64,000 nucleotides of DNA, taken from Pseudomonadota bacterium. GTDB taxonomy: Bacteria > Desulfobacterota > Desulfobulbia > Desulfobulbales > Desulfocapsaceae. Shown here in pieces: positions 7,560 through 15,841 of the stretch. Numbering within the stretch: the stretch's first letter is position 1; the number at the start of each line of letters is the position of its first letter. The position numbers and the translations under genes were made by a program. The stretch lies in assembly GCA_023412495.1 (NCBI GenBank), contig JAEYNP010000105.1:1-64000 (forward strand), written 5' to 3'. Below the pieces are notes generated by a model. It was not told the DNA's origin. It made no database searches and was given only the letters and a program-made list of their open reading frames with translations.

Positions 7560-7746
7560 GATATCCAAAATGCCACAAGGGGTCGCCTGCTGCTTGAAGA
7601 CCATGAATGTTCCGTTCGGAAGGGGCCAACTTATCGGACGGTCGATCCCCGCGCACTCTTCAACCACGTCTCCAAGCAGTTCGAGTGTCGTACAGAGTTG
7701 CTTCGATAAAAAGCGGCCATTTATCTTCGGAAACTCGGCCTTGACG

Positions 7747-8365
7747 CTGCCGCCGATCGAGGTGATGACTGGTCATGGTCGGAGTGGTTCACCAGCTGTC
7801 AGCCTGCATCAAGGATTCGACGGGGTTACTGTGCTGCCGGTATCCCTGGCCATTTTGTTTGCGCTTCCCGAGGGAGGTTCCTCTCTCTGGGGGCCGACAC
7901 GATGAATGGCGGTTACGCGGTGGACGGGTGCCGTGACGTTCGCCGCCGGCGCTGCCGCCGATCAGGTGAGGCCTGCGCCCGGGCGGCTGGTCCTGGTCGG
8001 AGTGCGATCCACCGACTGCCGGCTCGAAGTTCCGGCGGGATGGCTGTGCTGTGCCGATTGCCCGTCCTTTTTCTTTGTCCCCCCGGGACGCTGATTCTCT
8101 TTCCTGAGGGTGTTGTCGTGATGGCCGACGTCGGGGCTGTGATGGACGCCGCCGGTCGCTGCCGCCGATCGCGGTGAGGACTGCGGTGGCTGGTGCTTGT
8201 CGGAGTGCGGTTCGCCAGCTGCCGGCCTGCCTCTCCGGCGGGGTGGGCGGTACTGCCGATTGCCCGCTGTTCTTCTTTGCCGCTCCCAGGGCGCGGATCC
8301 TTTTCCTCTGGGTGCCATCATGATGACCGACGGCGGGGTGGTCGCCGGGTTACCGAGCATGACGA
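7747..8365. repeat. Three degenerate ~205-bp tandem repeats
   Basis: Units begin with GCTGCCGCCGATC at 7747, 7951 and 8158 (periods 204 and 207 bp). Each continues with recognisable versions of GGTGAGGACTG, GGTC..GGTCGGAGTG, CACCAGCTGCCGGCC, GTGCTGCCGATTGCCC and a late GATGGCCGACG block. Both periods are multiples of three, but no frame stays convincingly coding across all units, so these are either non-coding repeats or remains of a repeat-protein gene. No other gene is seen between hicA and the histidine kinase (7560-8408). Confidence 0.7.
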
Positions 8366-8408
8366 TCCTGGAAACTACAGAAGTACTGAATCTACTGGAA
8401 GTTTTCTC

Positions 8409-10652
8409 TCAAGCCTCGCTGATCGGCAGTAGAAAGGTGAAGGTAGAACCCTCTCCCGGCCGGCTCTCGACCAAGATTTCCCCCCGATGATCATTGATTA
8501 TGCCATGGCTGATGGAAAGCCCCAGGCCCGACCCTTTCTCTTCCGGCTTCGTCGTGTAAAACGGCTGGAACACCAGCTCCATTTTGTCCGGCTCGATCCC
8601 GATGCCGTTATCCGCAATGGCCACGGCGATGCGGTTGTTTTCCTCCCAGGTGCGCACTGTGATTCTGCCTCCCGGAGAACTGGCATCCGCGGCATTGTTC
8701 AGGAGATTGAGCAGGACCTGCTTGATCTGATCGGGTATGGCCGGAACCTCCGGAAGTCTAGCGGCCAAGTCAAGTTTGGTGCTGATTCTTTTTTTTCTCA
8801 AATCGATCTGTAACAGCAGCAGCATGGAGTGAATGGCAGCGTGCACATCCATCGGCATCTTTTTTCCTTTTGTCGGACGATAGAATTCACGGAGATTCCT
8901 CATCAGGTTTTTCAACCGTTCTCCTTCGCCGATGGCCAGATTCAGCATCCGCCGGTCCTCTTCTTCCGTCACTGCCCTCTTCAAGCTTTTGAGAACGGTG
9001 AGTATGCCCTGCAGAGGGCTGTTTACTTCGTGGGTGATGGAAGCCGACAACTTGCCGAGGGTCGACAGTTTCTCCGCATGCAGGTATTTGGCATGCGTTT
9101 GCTGGAGTTCCCGCGTGCGTTCTTCGACCCGTCTTTCCAGTTCCTCGTTCAGTTCCCGGAGCTTTCTTTCATACTGCCTGCGCTCGGTGATGTCTTCGGT
9201 GAAAACGACGATGCCGCCGACCTCTCTTTTAAAATCGTACCAGGGATGAATTTTCCAGCGCATGAACCGGATCTGGCCGTCGGGTAGCCTGTAGTGATCA
9301 TCTTCCTCCCCGAGGACCTCGCCGGTCATCCCTCGTCGAATAGCCTCTTTCCATCTCCTGGGTAAATCGTAAAGCTCGAATGCCGAAACCCCGGCAAGGT
9401 TTCTATCACCCATGCCGATATCTGTCGCCCAGCGGCGGCTGGCGCTCAGATAGCGCATCTCGCGATCGAAGACGGCCAGCGCCACCGGAGCATGCTCGAT
9501 GAACAGCAGCAGCCGTTGCTCGCTCTCATAGAGGGCTCGCTCCACCCGCTTGAGCTCTGTAATATCCTGGGTCGCGACCGCGCCGCCGATGATGTTGCCT
9601 TCTCCGTCATAAATGGGAGAGGCGCTATTCAGGATAAACCGTTCAGCGCCGTCGAACGCCCGGATCCGTACGATCTGCCCGAGGGTTGTCTCTCCCTTCA
9701 GGGCGAGGGCGGCAGCCCACTCCTCCGGGGCCACAGGGGTGTCCGAATCTCCCCACCCGGCCTTGTATTGCGCGTAGTCCTTGACGGAGCGCGCTTCCGG
9801 CAGAGGCTTTCCCCAGATCTTTTCAAAGGCGTAATTGGTGAGGGTGATGGCACCCGAGCGGTCGGTGATTGCCACGCCCGTCGGCAGTGCATCCATAATG
9901 GCCGCCAGCAGGCGCTTCTCGCCTGCCAGCTCGGCAGTTCGCCGAGTCAAATCCTGGTTGATCATGGTCAGATCCTTTTCCACCACTTTGCATTCCTTCC
10001 AGGCATGCATCAGCTCCCGGTTTTGCCGGTGTAGTTCCTCATTGACCTCCCTGAGACGGGCCTCGCTCCGCTGCAACGCCTTCTCCGCCAGCTTACGTCC
10101 GGTGATGTCATGAACGATAAGATAAAGCAGCTCTCTACCGGCGCTCTCGATCCTGTTGCTGAATACCTCTACATCCCGGACGCTGCCGTCCGCCCTCCGG
10201 TGACGGAATTCGCCACTTGTTTTCAGTTTCTCGGGGGTTTCGACGGAAGGATCCTGCGGCAGTTCAATAATATCCCTGAGATCCATCGTTTTGAACACCT
10301 CGATGGGCCATCCGTAATACTGCACGGCCGCATGATTGGCATCGAAGATCCGGCCGCTCCTTCCATCGAGAATCAGCTTGATGGCGGAATGCTTTTCAAA
10401 CAGTTTTCGAAACCGTTCTTCGCTTTTCTGCAGTGCGAAAAACTCATTTTCCGCTTGCACAAGGAGCCTGGGATGACAGAGTTCCCGATGCTGCGCCTTG
10501 AGTTCCGTCCGCATATCACGGACCAGCTGTCTCATTTCATCGAGCCCTAATTTTTCGATTTCGTTATCCTGCAAAAAAAACAGTCTTTCTTCCGTTCTGC
10601 TGCACAATCTATGGAGTATTTCCCCTGAAAGCAGATTGGTGATGTCGTACAT
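8409..10652 (-). CDS. Cytoplasmic PAS-domain sensor histidine kinase
   Basis: 747 residues from ATG 10652, chosen because GGGGAGGG lies 6 bp before it; an earlier in-frame ATG at 10700 lacks such a site. Order: a short N-terminal helix, a PAS domain (about 70-190), a coiled coil (190-245), a PAS domain (245-370), a PAS domain with its PAC-like end (375-495), a coiled coil, HisKA and HATPase_c. The H-box is ASITHEVNSPLQGIL, with the phosphorylated His. The N-box NLLNNAADA, the G1-box ADNGIGI and the F/G2 boxes FYTTKPEEKGSGLGLSI are complete. No membrane segment is seen, so the signal should be intracellular (redox, gas or ligand bound by PAS). No response regulator is adjacent; it is an orphan kinase here. 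Confidence 0.9.
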   Translation of the reverse strand: MYDITNLLSGEILHRLCSRTEERLFFLQDNEIEKLGLDEMRQLVRDMRTELKAQHRELCHPRLLVQAENEFFALQKSEERFRKLFEKHSAIKLILDGRSGRIFDANHAAVQYYGWPIEVFKTMDLRDIIELPQDPSVETPEKLKTSGEFRHRRADGSVRDVEVFSNRIESAGRELLYLIVHDITGRKLAEKALQRSEARLREVNEELHRQNRELMHAWKECKVVEKDLTMINQDLTRRTAELAGEKRLLAAIMDALPTGVAITDRSGAITLTNYAFEKIWGKPLPEARSVKDYAQYKAGWGDSDTPVAPEEWAAALALKGETTLGQIVRIRAFDGAERFILNSASPIYDGEGNIIGGAVATQDITELKRVERALYESEQRLLLFIEHAPVALAVFDREMRYLSASRRWATDIGMGDRNLAGVSAFELYDLPRRWKEAIRRGMTGEVLGEEDDHYRLPDGQIRFMRWKIHPWYDFKREVGGIVVFTEDITERRQYERKLRELNEELERRVEERTRELQQTHAKYLHAEKLSTLGKLSASITHEVNSPLQGILTVLKSLKRAVTEEEDRRMLNLAIGEGERLKNLMRNLREFYRPTKGKKMPMDVHAAIHSMLLLLQIDLRKKRISTKLDLAARLPEVPAIPDQIKQVLLNLLNNAADASSPGGRITVRTWEENNRIAVAIADNGIGIEPDKMELVFQPFYTTKPEEKGSGLGLSISHGIINDHRGEILVESRPGEGSTFTFLLPISEA

Positions 10653-11131
10653 ATTGAACCCTCCCCACCGATCTGTCCGGGTCAGCTCGGCCGCAGGCAC
10701 CGTTGCCTCTCAACAGGCGGTGTGGATGAAAGTACGGTGCTTGTATTCTTAATAGGTATGGTACAGCGCCGAGCTTTTCGGTCTGTTCCCGGTCTAGTCA
10801 ATGTAAGCAGTCTTGACCGCTGGAGTAATAAGACATGTAGGCAAACTGCTGTTTTTTCTCATTTGCTGCGGATAGTCATCTCTTCACCACGCGGTGGCAG
10901 GGGCTCTCGATCCTTGGTCCATCTCATTGTTCTGAGTGCAGGCCTTTGCACTCTCGCCAAGATTTCCGCTTCATTGACAGGCTGCGGGACGAACTTATCC
11001 TGACTTTATACGGGAGTCTTTCTCCCCCTGCCTGCATTCATAACAACTTACTCATCTCATACGTAATGATGATGTAATTCGGAAATGAATGGGGAGGCAA
11101 AAACGAAAAAAGCATATGAAGGAGCACCATC
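10653..11131. other. Intergenic stretch between divergent genes
   Basis: About 480 bp between the divergent histidine kinase and PRC-barrel genes. It must hold both promoters, but I see no clear -35/-10 pair, RNA gene, repeat or conserved ORF. A Shine-Dalgarno AAGGAG at its right end serves the PRC-barrel gene. Confidence 0.5.
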
Positions 11132-11818
11132 ATGAAAAGGAAAAAACTTTCCATAGCCGCATTATTCCTGTCGATGTCGTTGGCATCCTGGGGTTTCGCC
11201 CTGCAAGCCGAGGATATCAAAGGCATGCAGGTTCAGAACCAGCAGGGGGAACGGATGGGTACCGTCGAGGAAATCGTCATAGCGCCTGATGGCCAGATTC
11301 AGGAAGTGGTTGTCGAAAAGGGCGGCTTCCTGTGGATGGGAGGCGAAACCAACAGGATCCCCTGGAATGCCTTGACCCAAAGCCAGGATGGCAGGTTTCT
11401 CGTCTATGACGAGAGCGCTGCCGCCCAAGCCCAGATCCAGCAGCCGGGGGCCGAACAATTGACAGCCTCCCAGGCGGACGAATTGATGGGGAGTACCCTC
11501 GTCGGCAAAGACGGCAAGGAACTCGGGACGGTGCAAATGACGCACCTCGCCGAGGACGGCGAGTCGGTGCAATACCTGATCATCGAGGGAAAAGACAACA
11601 GGCTGCACCCGGTGCCGACCGAACTGGTGCAGGTGGATGAAGCCCAACAGCAGGCCATCTCGCAGATCGATGAGGAGACCTTCCAGAACTCGCCGAGCTT
11701 CAGCCCCGAACAACAGCCGCAGCTGGGCCAGGAGCAATGGACCTCGGAGATCCATTCCTATTACGGGATCGGTCCGGAATGGCAGGACAAGCCGTCGGCA
11801 CCCGAACCGAGTCAGTAG
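11132..11818 (+). CDS. Periplasmic protein with two PRC-barrel domains
   Basis: 228 residues. The N-terminus MKRKKLSIAALFLSMSLA is a signal peptide with likely cleavage after FALQA. Two PRC-barrel-like domains follow: about 28-95 (MQVQNQQGERMGTVEEIVIA, then FLWMGGETNRIPW) and 110-165 (LMGSTLVGKDGKELGTVQMT, then LIIEGKDNRLHPVP). The C-terminal ~55 residues are Gln/Glu/Pro-rich and low complexity. PRC-barrels are small beta-barrels found in many bacterial proteins. The role here is unknown; a stress or envelope function is a guess. The start follows AAGGAG by 8 bp. Confidence 0.75.
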   Translation: MKRKKLSIAALFLSMSLASWGFALQAEDIKGMQVQNQQGERMGTVEEIVIAPDGQIQEVVVEKGGFLWMGGETNRIPWNALTQSQDGRFLVYDESAAAQAQIQQPGAEQLTASQADELMGSTLVGKDGKELGTVQMTHLAEDGESVQYLIIEGKDNRLHPVPTELVQVDEAQQQAISQIDEETFQNSPSFSPEQQPQLGQEQWTSEIHSYYGIGPEWQDKPSAPEPSQ

Positions 11819-12170
11819 CGCAAGAAACAGCAAATGGAGCAGTAGCGTAAATTGCAGCAGCACTGCCAATTAGAAGTGGGCCACTATCTGCACAGCCCGT
11901 GGGCTGCATGGCTGCCATAGAGGTCAGGAAACATCGAGAATGGGCCTTTCGAACATGTCCGTCGGAGGAAATGGCGGTTGCCAACAGGGGCATACAGGAA
12001 CCCCCGCCTTTATTGTTCGAGGTCAAAAGTGCAATAATATGTCCCGAAAGCTTCACGGAAGTCTGGAGGAGCCGATCGCAAGAGCCTATGGTACAATAAG
12101 GTAGAAATTGCGGTTACGGCTTCTGGCGCTGGATTGCATCGAGACAAAGCAAAATTGGTCTTGGTGTGCT
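11819..12170. other. Intergenic stretch with no recognised feature
   Basis: About 350 bp with only short out-of-frame ORFs. I see no terminator, RNA gene or repeat. If the DUF4105 gene starts at the upstream TTG 12108, the gap is 63 bp shorter. Confidence 0.45.
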
Positions 12171-13190
12171 ATGGGTTCTGCGGGTAGCGGTAAAAAACGG
12201 GGGATAGTCAGGTTTGCAGGTTGGGCGGTGCTCTGGCTTGCACTCCTTCTCATGACGGCTTGGGGCGTTGCTGCGATCTGGCTTGCCCATCCGGCGCCAT
12301 CCTATCGGCTTATTACCTTGCTCCTCTACGTTGCCGGCACGCTCGGGCCGCCGCTGCTTCTTCGCCCTCGCTGGGCCGGATGGTCGGTTTCGGGTTTCGT
12401 CATTGCCCTGGGCATTTTCTGGTTTCTGTCCCTGACGCCTTCCAACACCCGGGACTGGCAGCCGGATCTGGCAATTCTGCCTTGGGCGGAGATATCGGAA
12501 GACACGGTCGTCATGCATGATATTCGCAACTGCGACTACCGCACCGAGAAAGACTTCGTCTGCGGCTACTACGACAAAACCTTCAATCTTACTGATCTCA
12601 CGACCGTCGACCTCTTCCTTGTCTACTGGGGGTCGCCCCATATCGCCCACACCATGCTCAGCTTCGGTTTCGCAAATGGGGGCAACGTCTGTTTCTCCAT
12701 TGAGACCCGCAAGGAAAAAGGAGAAGACTATTCGGCGGTGAAGGGATTTTTTCGGCAGTACGAGAAGATCTATGTGGTCGCCGACGAGCGGGACGTAGTC
12801 CGTCTCCGCACGAATTTCCGCCAAGAGGATGTTTATCTGTATCGTCTGCGGGTGGCTCCCGATATGGCTCGCAAGGTGTTTCTCGATTACCTGCGGGAGG
12901 TGAATCGGCTCAAGGAGCGGCCCCAGTGGTACAACGCCCTCATCGGCAACTGCACGACCAGTATCCGCCGCCACACCCTGCCGTACAACCCCGGGGCCCG
13001 GCTGGACTGGAGACTGATCGTCAACGGTTATATCGACGAGATGATCTATGAGCGCGGCATTCTCAGCCAGGACCTGTCTTTCGCCGAGCTGAAAAAGAAA
13101 AGTTACATCAATTCCAGAGCCCGGGCTGCCGATCAGAGCCCCGACTTTTCCCGGCGTATTCGCGAAGGAGTGCCGGAAATATCGATGTGA
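12171..13190 (+). CDS. DUF4105 (Lnb N-terminal periplasmic domain) membrane protein
   Basis: 339 residues from ATG 12171; the frame can be extended 21 codons to a TTG at 12108. Two or three hydrophobic segments at the N-terminus (FAGWAVLWLALLLMTAWGVA, LITLLLYVAGTLG, SGFVIALGIFWFLSL) anchor it in the inner membrane. The periplasmic domain has the DUF4105 marks: SPHIAHTMLSFGF, a SIETRKEKGEDYS segment, VVADERDVVRLRT, and YNALIGNCTTSIRRH. The His of IAHTM and the Cys of NCTT resemble the catalytic pair of papain/NlpC-like folds. The family is thought to act on lipids or peptides at the membrane; the exact reaction is unknown. Confidence 0.75.
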   Translation: MGSAGSGKKRGIVRFAGWAVLWLALLLMTAWGVAAIWLAHPAPSYRLITLLLYVAGTLGPPLLLRPRWAGWSVSGFVIALGIFWFLSLTPSNTRDWQPDLAILPWAEISEDTVVMHDIRNCDYRTEKDFVCGYYDKTFNLTDLTTVDLFLVYWGSPHIAHTMLSFGFANGGNVCFSIETRKEKGEDYSAVKGFFRQYEKIYVVADERDVVRLRTNFRQEDVYLYRLRVAPDMARKVFLDYLREVNRLKERPQWYNALIGNCTTSIRRHTLPYNPGARLDWRLIVNGYIDEMIYERGILSQDLSFAELKKKSYINSRARAADQSPDFSRRIREGVPEISM

Positions 13191-13200
13191 GACGCGACAT

Positions 13201-13260
13201 AGTACCTTCTTGAAATGAACTTTCGTGAAGGTACTTATTCGTTTATCGGGGTCAGCCTTT
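13201..13260 (+). repeat. REP-like palindromic repeat, copy 1
   Basis: AGTACCTT (13201-13208) pairs with AAGGTACT (13228-13235), with the inner signature TGAAATGAACTTTCGTG. A short tail TTATCGGGGTCAG follows. It lies 11 bp past the DUF4105 stop. Copies 2 and 3 are at 14412 and 18578. Confidence 0.75.
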
Positions 13261-13276
13261 AATTCACCCTGACGGC

Positions 13277-14383
13277 TTAAGCAAGAGGCGGTTCATTTCG
13301 GGGTTGCACGTCCGGATTGTTCGCCACCCACCACATAAATATCCTATAACCGAGGGCCAGGAGAGTGGCTCCGATGAACATGCCGAGAATGCCGGTGCTG
13401 GCCATGCCCCCCAGCGCGCCCAGGAGGACCACCGGCATCGGCACATCGACGCCCCGTCCCAGCATGAGCGGCTTCAGCACGTTGTCGGCGAGACCGGAGA
13501 CGAGCAGCAACGCGGTAAAACCGATCGCCGAGCCGGTTCCGTAATCCCCGCTATACCAGATATAGACAATGACGGGCAAGGTAACAAGCAGAGCAGGAAG
13601 CTGAGCGATCCCCAGCACCAGCACGATCAGCGACAGTATTCCTGCCAGGGGAACGCCGGCTATGATCAAGATCAGGCCGACCAACAGCGCCTCGATACAG
13701 GCTATCCCGATAACTCCCGCGGCAACAGTGCGAATGAGCGCGGTGGAGAGATGAGCGAATTCCTTGCCACGCCCGGTCCCGATAATGCGCTCGAAAATCG
13801 CTTGGGCGGCCCGGGCCCCCGACTCTCCGAAAGTCATTACGACTCCGGCGATGACGAATGAGAGCAGAAACTGAAGGATCTTGCTTCCCGTTCCTGCAAC
13901 GAGGTCGACGGAACGCCTGGCGAGTTCGCCGATCTGCGGCTGCAGGTTCTGCACCATTGCCGGCAGGTCCTCATGCACCTGCGTCCACAATAAATGAATT
14001 TTCCCGCCGATAATTGGCCAGGTGCCTACTGTCGGGGAAGGCGCGGGAACATGCAGGGTGTTGTTTCGTATGTCGCTGACAAGCTTGTAGGTTGAATCGC
14101 CCAGCGAGTTGAGCAGCACCGAGGTCGGCGCCACGATCAGCACCATGCTGACCAGCACCAGCAGGCTTGCGGAAAGCCCCTGTTTTCCCCATAATCTTTT
14201 GGCGAGTTGCCGATGGATAGGATACATGGTCACTGCCAGGATCAGCGCCCAGAGCATCATGGCCAGGAACGGAGAAAAAATCCTGTAGCAGAGCATGGCC
14301 AAGGCCAGCAAAAGGCCGGCCCGGATGAAAACATCGAGCAGGCTCGCGGATAGGCGCTTCTCCAGTTGGCGGTCAAAGTCCAT
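13277..14383 (-). CDS. AI-2E family (PerM/UPF0118) membrane transporter
   Basis: 368 residues with about eight membrane segments in the usual layout: a first pair (AGLLLALAMLCYRIF, LAMMLWALILAVTMYPIH), a third (LSASLLVLVSMVLIVAP), a soluble middle part, then SFVIAGVVMTFGE and a C-terminal helical block (GVIGIACIEALLVGLILII, LSLIVLVLGIAQLPAL, VVLLGALGGMASTGILGMFI). Length and topology fit the AI-2E/PerM family, which includes exporters of signals and Na+/H+ antiporters. The substrate cannot be read from sequence. It converges with the DUF4105 gene and is flanked on both sides by copies of the palindromic repeat. Confidence 0.85.
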   Translation of the reverse strand: MDFDRQLEKRLSASLLDVFIRAGLLLALAMLCYRIFSPFLAMMLWALILAVTMYPIHRQLAKRLWGKQGLSASLLVLVSMVLIVAPTSVLLNSLGDSTYKLVSDIRNNTLHVPAPSPTVGTWPIIGGKIHLLWTQVHEDLPAMVQNLQPQIGELARRSVDLVAGTGSKILQFLLSFVIAGVVMTFGESGARAAQAIFERIIGTGRGKEFAHLSTALIRTVAAGVIGIACIEALLVGLILIIAGVPLAGILSLIVLVLGIAQLPALLVTLPVIVYIWYSGDYGTGSAIGFTALLLVSGLADNVLKPLMLGRGVDVPMPVVLLGALGGMASTGILGMFIGATLLALGYRIFMWWVANNPDVQPRNEPPLA

Positions 14384-14411
14384 GAGTTGATTCCTCGGAG
14401 GTGCAGCCTTG

Positions 14412-14490
14412 AGTACCTTGGAAATGAATTTCGTGAAGGTACTTATATCCTCAAGGGGGTTCTGAAAAGAGTCCCGCTATCGGGGTCAGG
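14412..14490 (+). repeat. REP-like palindromic repeat, copy 2
   Basis: The stem is AGTACCTT-G-GAAAT with ATTTC-GTG-AAGGTACT (14412-14443). It is followed by a conserved tail, CCTCAAGGGGGTTCTGAAAA then GAGTCCCGCTATCGGGGTCAG. It lies just upstream of the AI-2E gene start. Confidence 0.75.
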
Positions 14491-14550
14491 TATGCATGTC
14501 TTCCTTCTCTTTTGCGCGAGATGCCGAAAACGGACCTACCCTGAAAAAAG

Positions 14551-15132
14551 TTATCTCTTCTGTTTTTCGAGGGAAACGGCCAAAGCCTCCCGGTAGGTGA
14601 TGACGATGGTGTCGCCCACACTGACTTTATCGAGATTGGCAGGGTCCATCGCCTTCAAGGTCAGCAGATCGTTGTCCGGCGTTCTGAGACCGACGGTCTG
14701 CCTGGTTTTATCCATCTCCTCGATTTTCGCGGTGACGGTGGTTTCGGTGATCCCGTAGGCTCCGGGTTTGCTGCCGGGTCTGGCTCGACCCACTTCCTGG
14801 GTGAGTTCGTCGCGGACCTCTCCCGGCTTTGCCATCCTCACGGCCACGGCCTCCGAGTAGACCGCCACTACCTCATCTCCGGCTCGGACTTGAGGCAGAT
14901 TGACGACCTCCTCGCCGACGTGGAGCCGAAAGGCTCTGCCGGTGGGAGTCCTCAGGGTGACCATCCGGCTCTCCAGGTCCACGGCTTCGACAGTCGCCCT
15001 GAGCGACACCGTCTCAGCCTTCTCGATGTCGAGACTCTTCCGAGGTTCGTTGTCAGCACAGCCCCACAACATCATCGCCGTCCATACACACATCATCGCC
15101 ACGGTCATCGACATTCGGGTAGAGTTCCGCAT
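14551..15132 (-). CDS. Lipoprotein with two copies of a small beta-domain
   Basis: 193 residues. The hydrophobic N-terminus ends in a lipobox-like MMLWGC, so Cys25 is a likely lipidation site. Two repeats of about 60 residues follow: VSLRATVEAVDLESRMVTLR ... AGDEVVAVYSEAVAVRMAK, and TTVTAKIEEMDKTRQTVGLR ... SVGDTIVITYREALAVSLEK. Each reads like a small OB-like or DUF5666-like barrel. I know similar hypothetical lipoproteins but no function. The two domains clearly arose by internal duplication. It stands alone between divergent and convergent neighbours. Confidence 0.65.
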   Translation of the reverse strand: MRNSTRMSMTVAMMCVWTAMMLWGCADNEPRKSLDIEKAETVSLRATVEAVDLESRMVTLRTPTGRAFRLHVGEEVVNLPQVRAGDEVVAVYSEAVAVRMAKPGEVRDELTQEVGRARPGSKPGAYGITETTVTAKIEEMDKTRQTVGLRTPDNDLLTLKAMDPANLDKVSVGDTIVITYREALAVSLEKQKR

Positions 15133-15841
15133 TGTTTGCCTCCACGTATTTGTTTTTTAGATACCTGCATCCTCATCGTTTTGGTCTTAGCGAATCGGTG
15201 TGCGGCTTGCGTACCGCGTCGAGCGGTTCAATTCCGGCAATGCCGGCACCTGGGCAACCAGTGTCCATGCTGGTCAAAGCCTAAGACCCGAGTCGCTTCC
15301 TGGCTGTGATCTTTTTGCTTCTTCGAAGCATGAAAGCAAAGGCAGCCCCAAATAAGCGTACTGTAAAAAAAAGCTGTTTATCTTTTACGACACTTTGATT
15401 ATCCTAGCAAATAAAAAGTGTTTATGTGGACATTCGTTCCGCCGTAATTATGAGGTTATGGCGTTTATCACGAACGAATGCCTTGGGTCCCGAAGGTCTC
15501 TCATGCGCATTCATTCCCCCTTGGGTATTCAAGGCGCTGGGAATGCGAAGAGACCGGCGCTCCGTTTGCGGGAAGATTGAAATATGCTCTTGCCGTGAAG
15601 AGGGGTGGCGTCGCGCCTGAAGACTCCCCATGGGTGAATACTTTGGAAAACCGACCCCAGTCCGTATCATTCTCATGTACTCCCATAATACGTGCGGGTT
15701 GAGGCATGTCCGGCGATCGATGGTTATTGCCAACGACCTTTGCGAACCGGATCGCCGGGCGATGGCGCCCCGGTCCGCGGGGGCGGAGGCGATGACGCCT
15801 GTTCCCGCCGGTCTCCCGCAAACATTTCGGGAGATGACGGT
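15133..15841. other. Long intergenic region upstream of the SulP gene
   Basis: About 710 bp with several overlapping short ORFs on both strands, none convincing. Small inverted repeats occur (CCGGCA-A-TGCCGG near 15235), but no promoter, riboswitch or RNA gene can be supported. The longer upstream extension of the SulP frame (from 15692) is not protein-like. Confidence 0.5.

Noticed and set aside
6928..7905. 325-codon plus-strand ORF over hicAB
   Set aside because: Antisense to hicB and the hicA remnant, running into the tandem repeats; no domain or plausible start.
7962..8360. Possible proline/histidine-rich protein within the tandem repeats
   Set aside because: Low-complexity translation. 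The frame is not kept equivalent across the repeat units.
15235..15330. GEMM-like riboswitch (a CCAG/CTGG stem followed by TCAAAGCC)
   Set aside because: It lacks the conserved GACGCAAAGCC context and the second stem. It also points away from the adjacent lipoprotein gene and is ~500 bp from the next gene on its strand.
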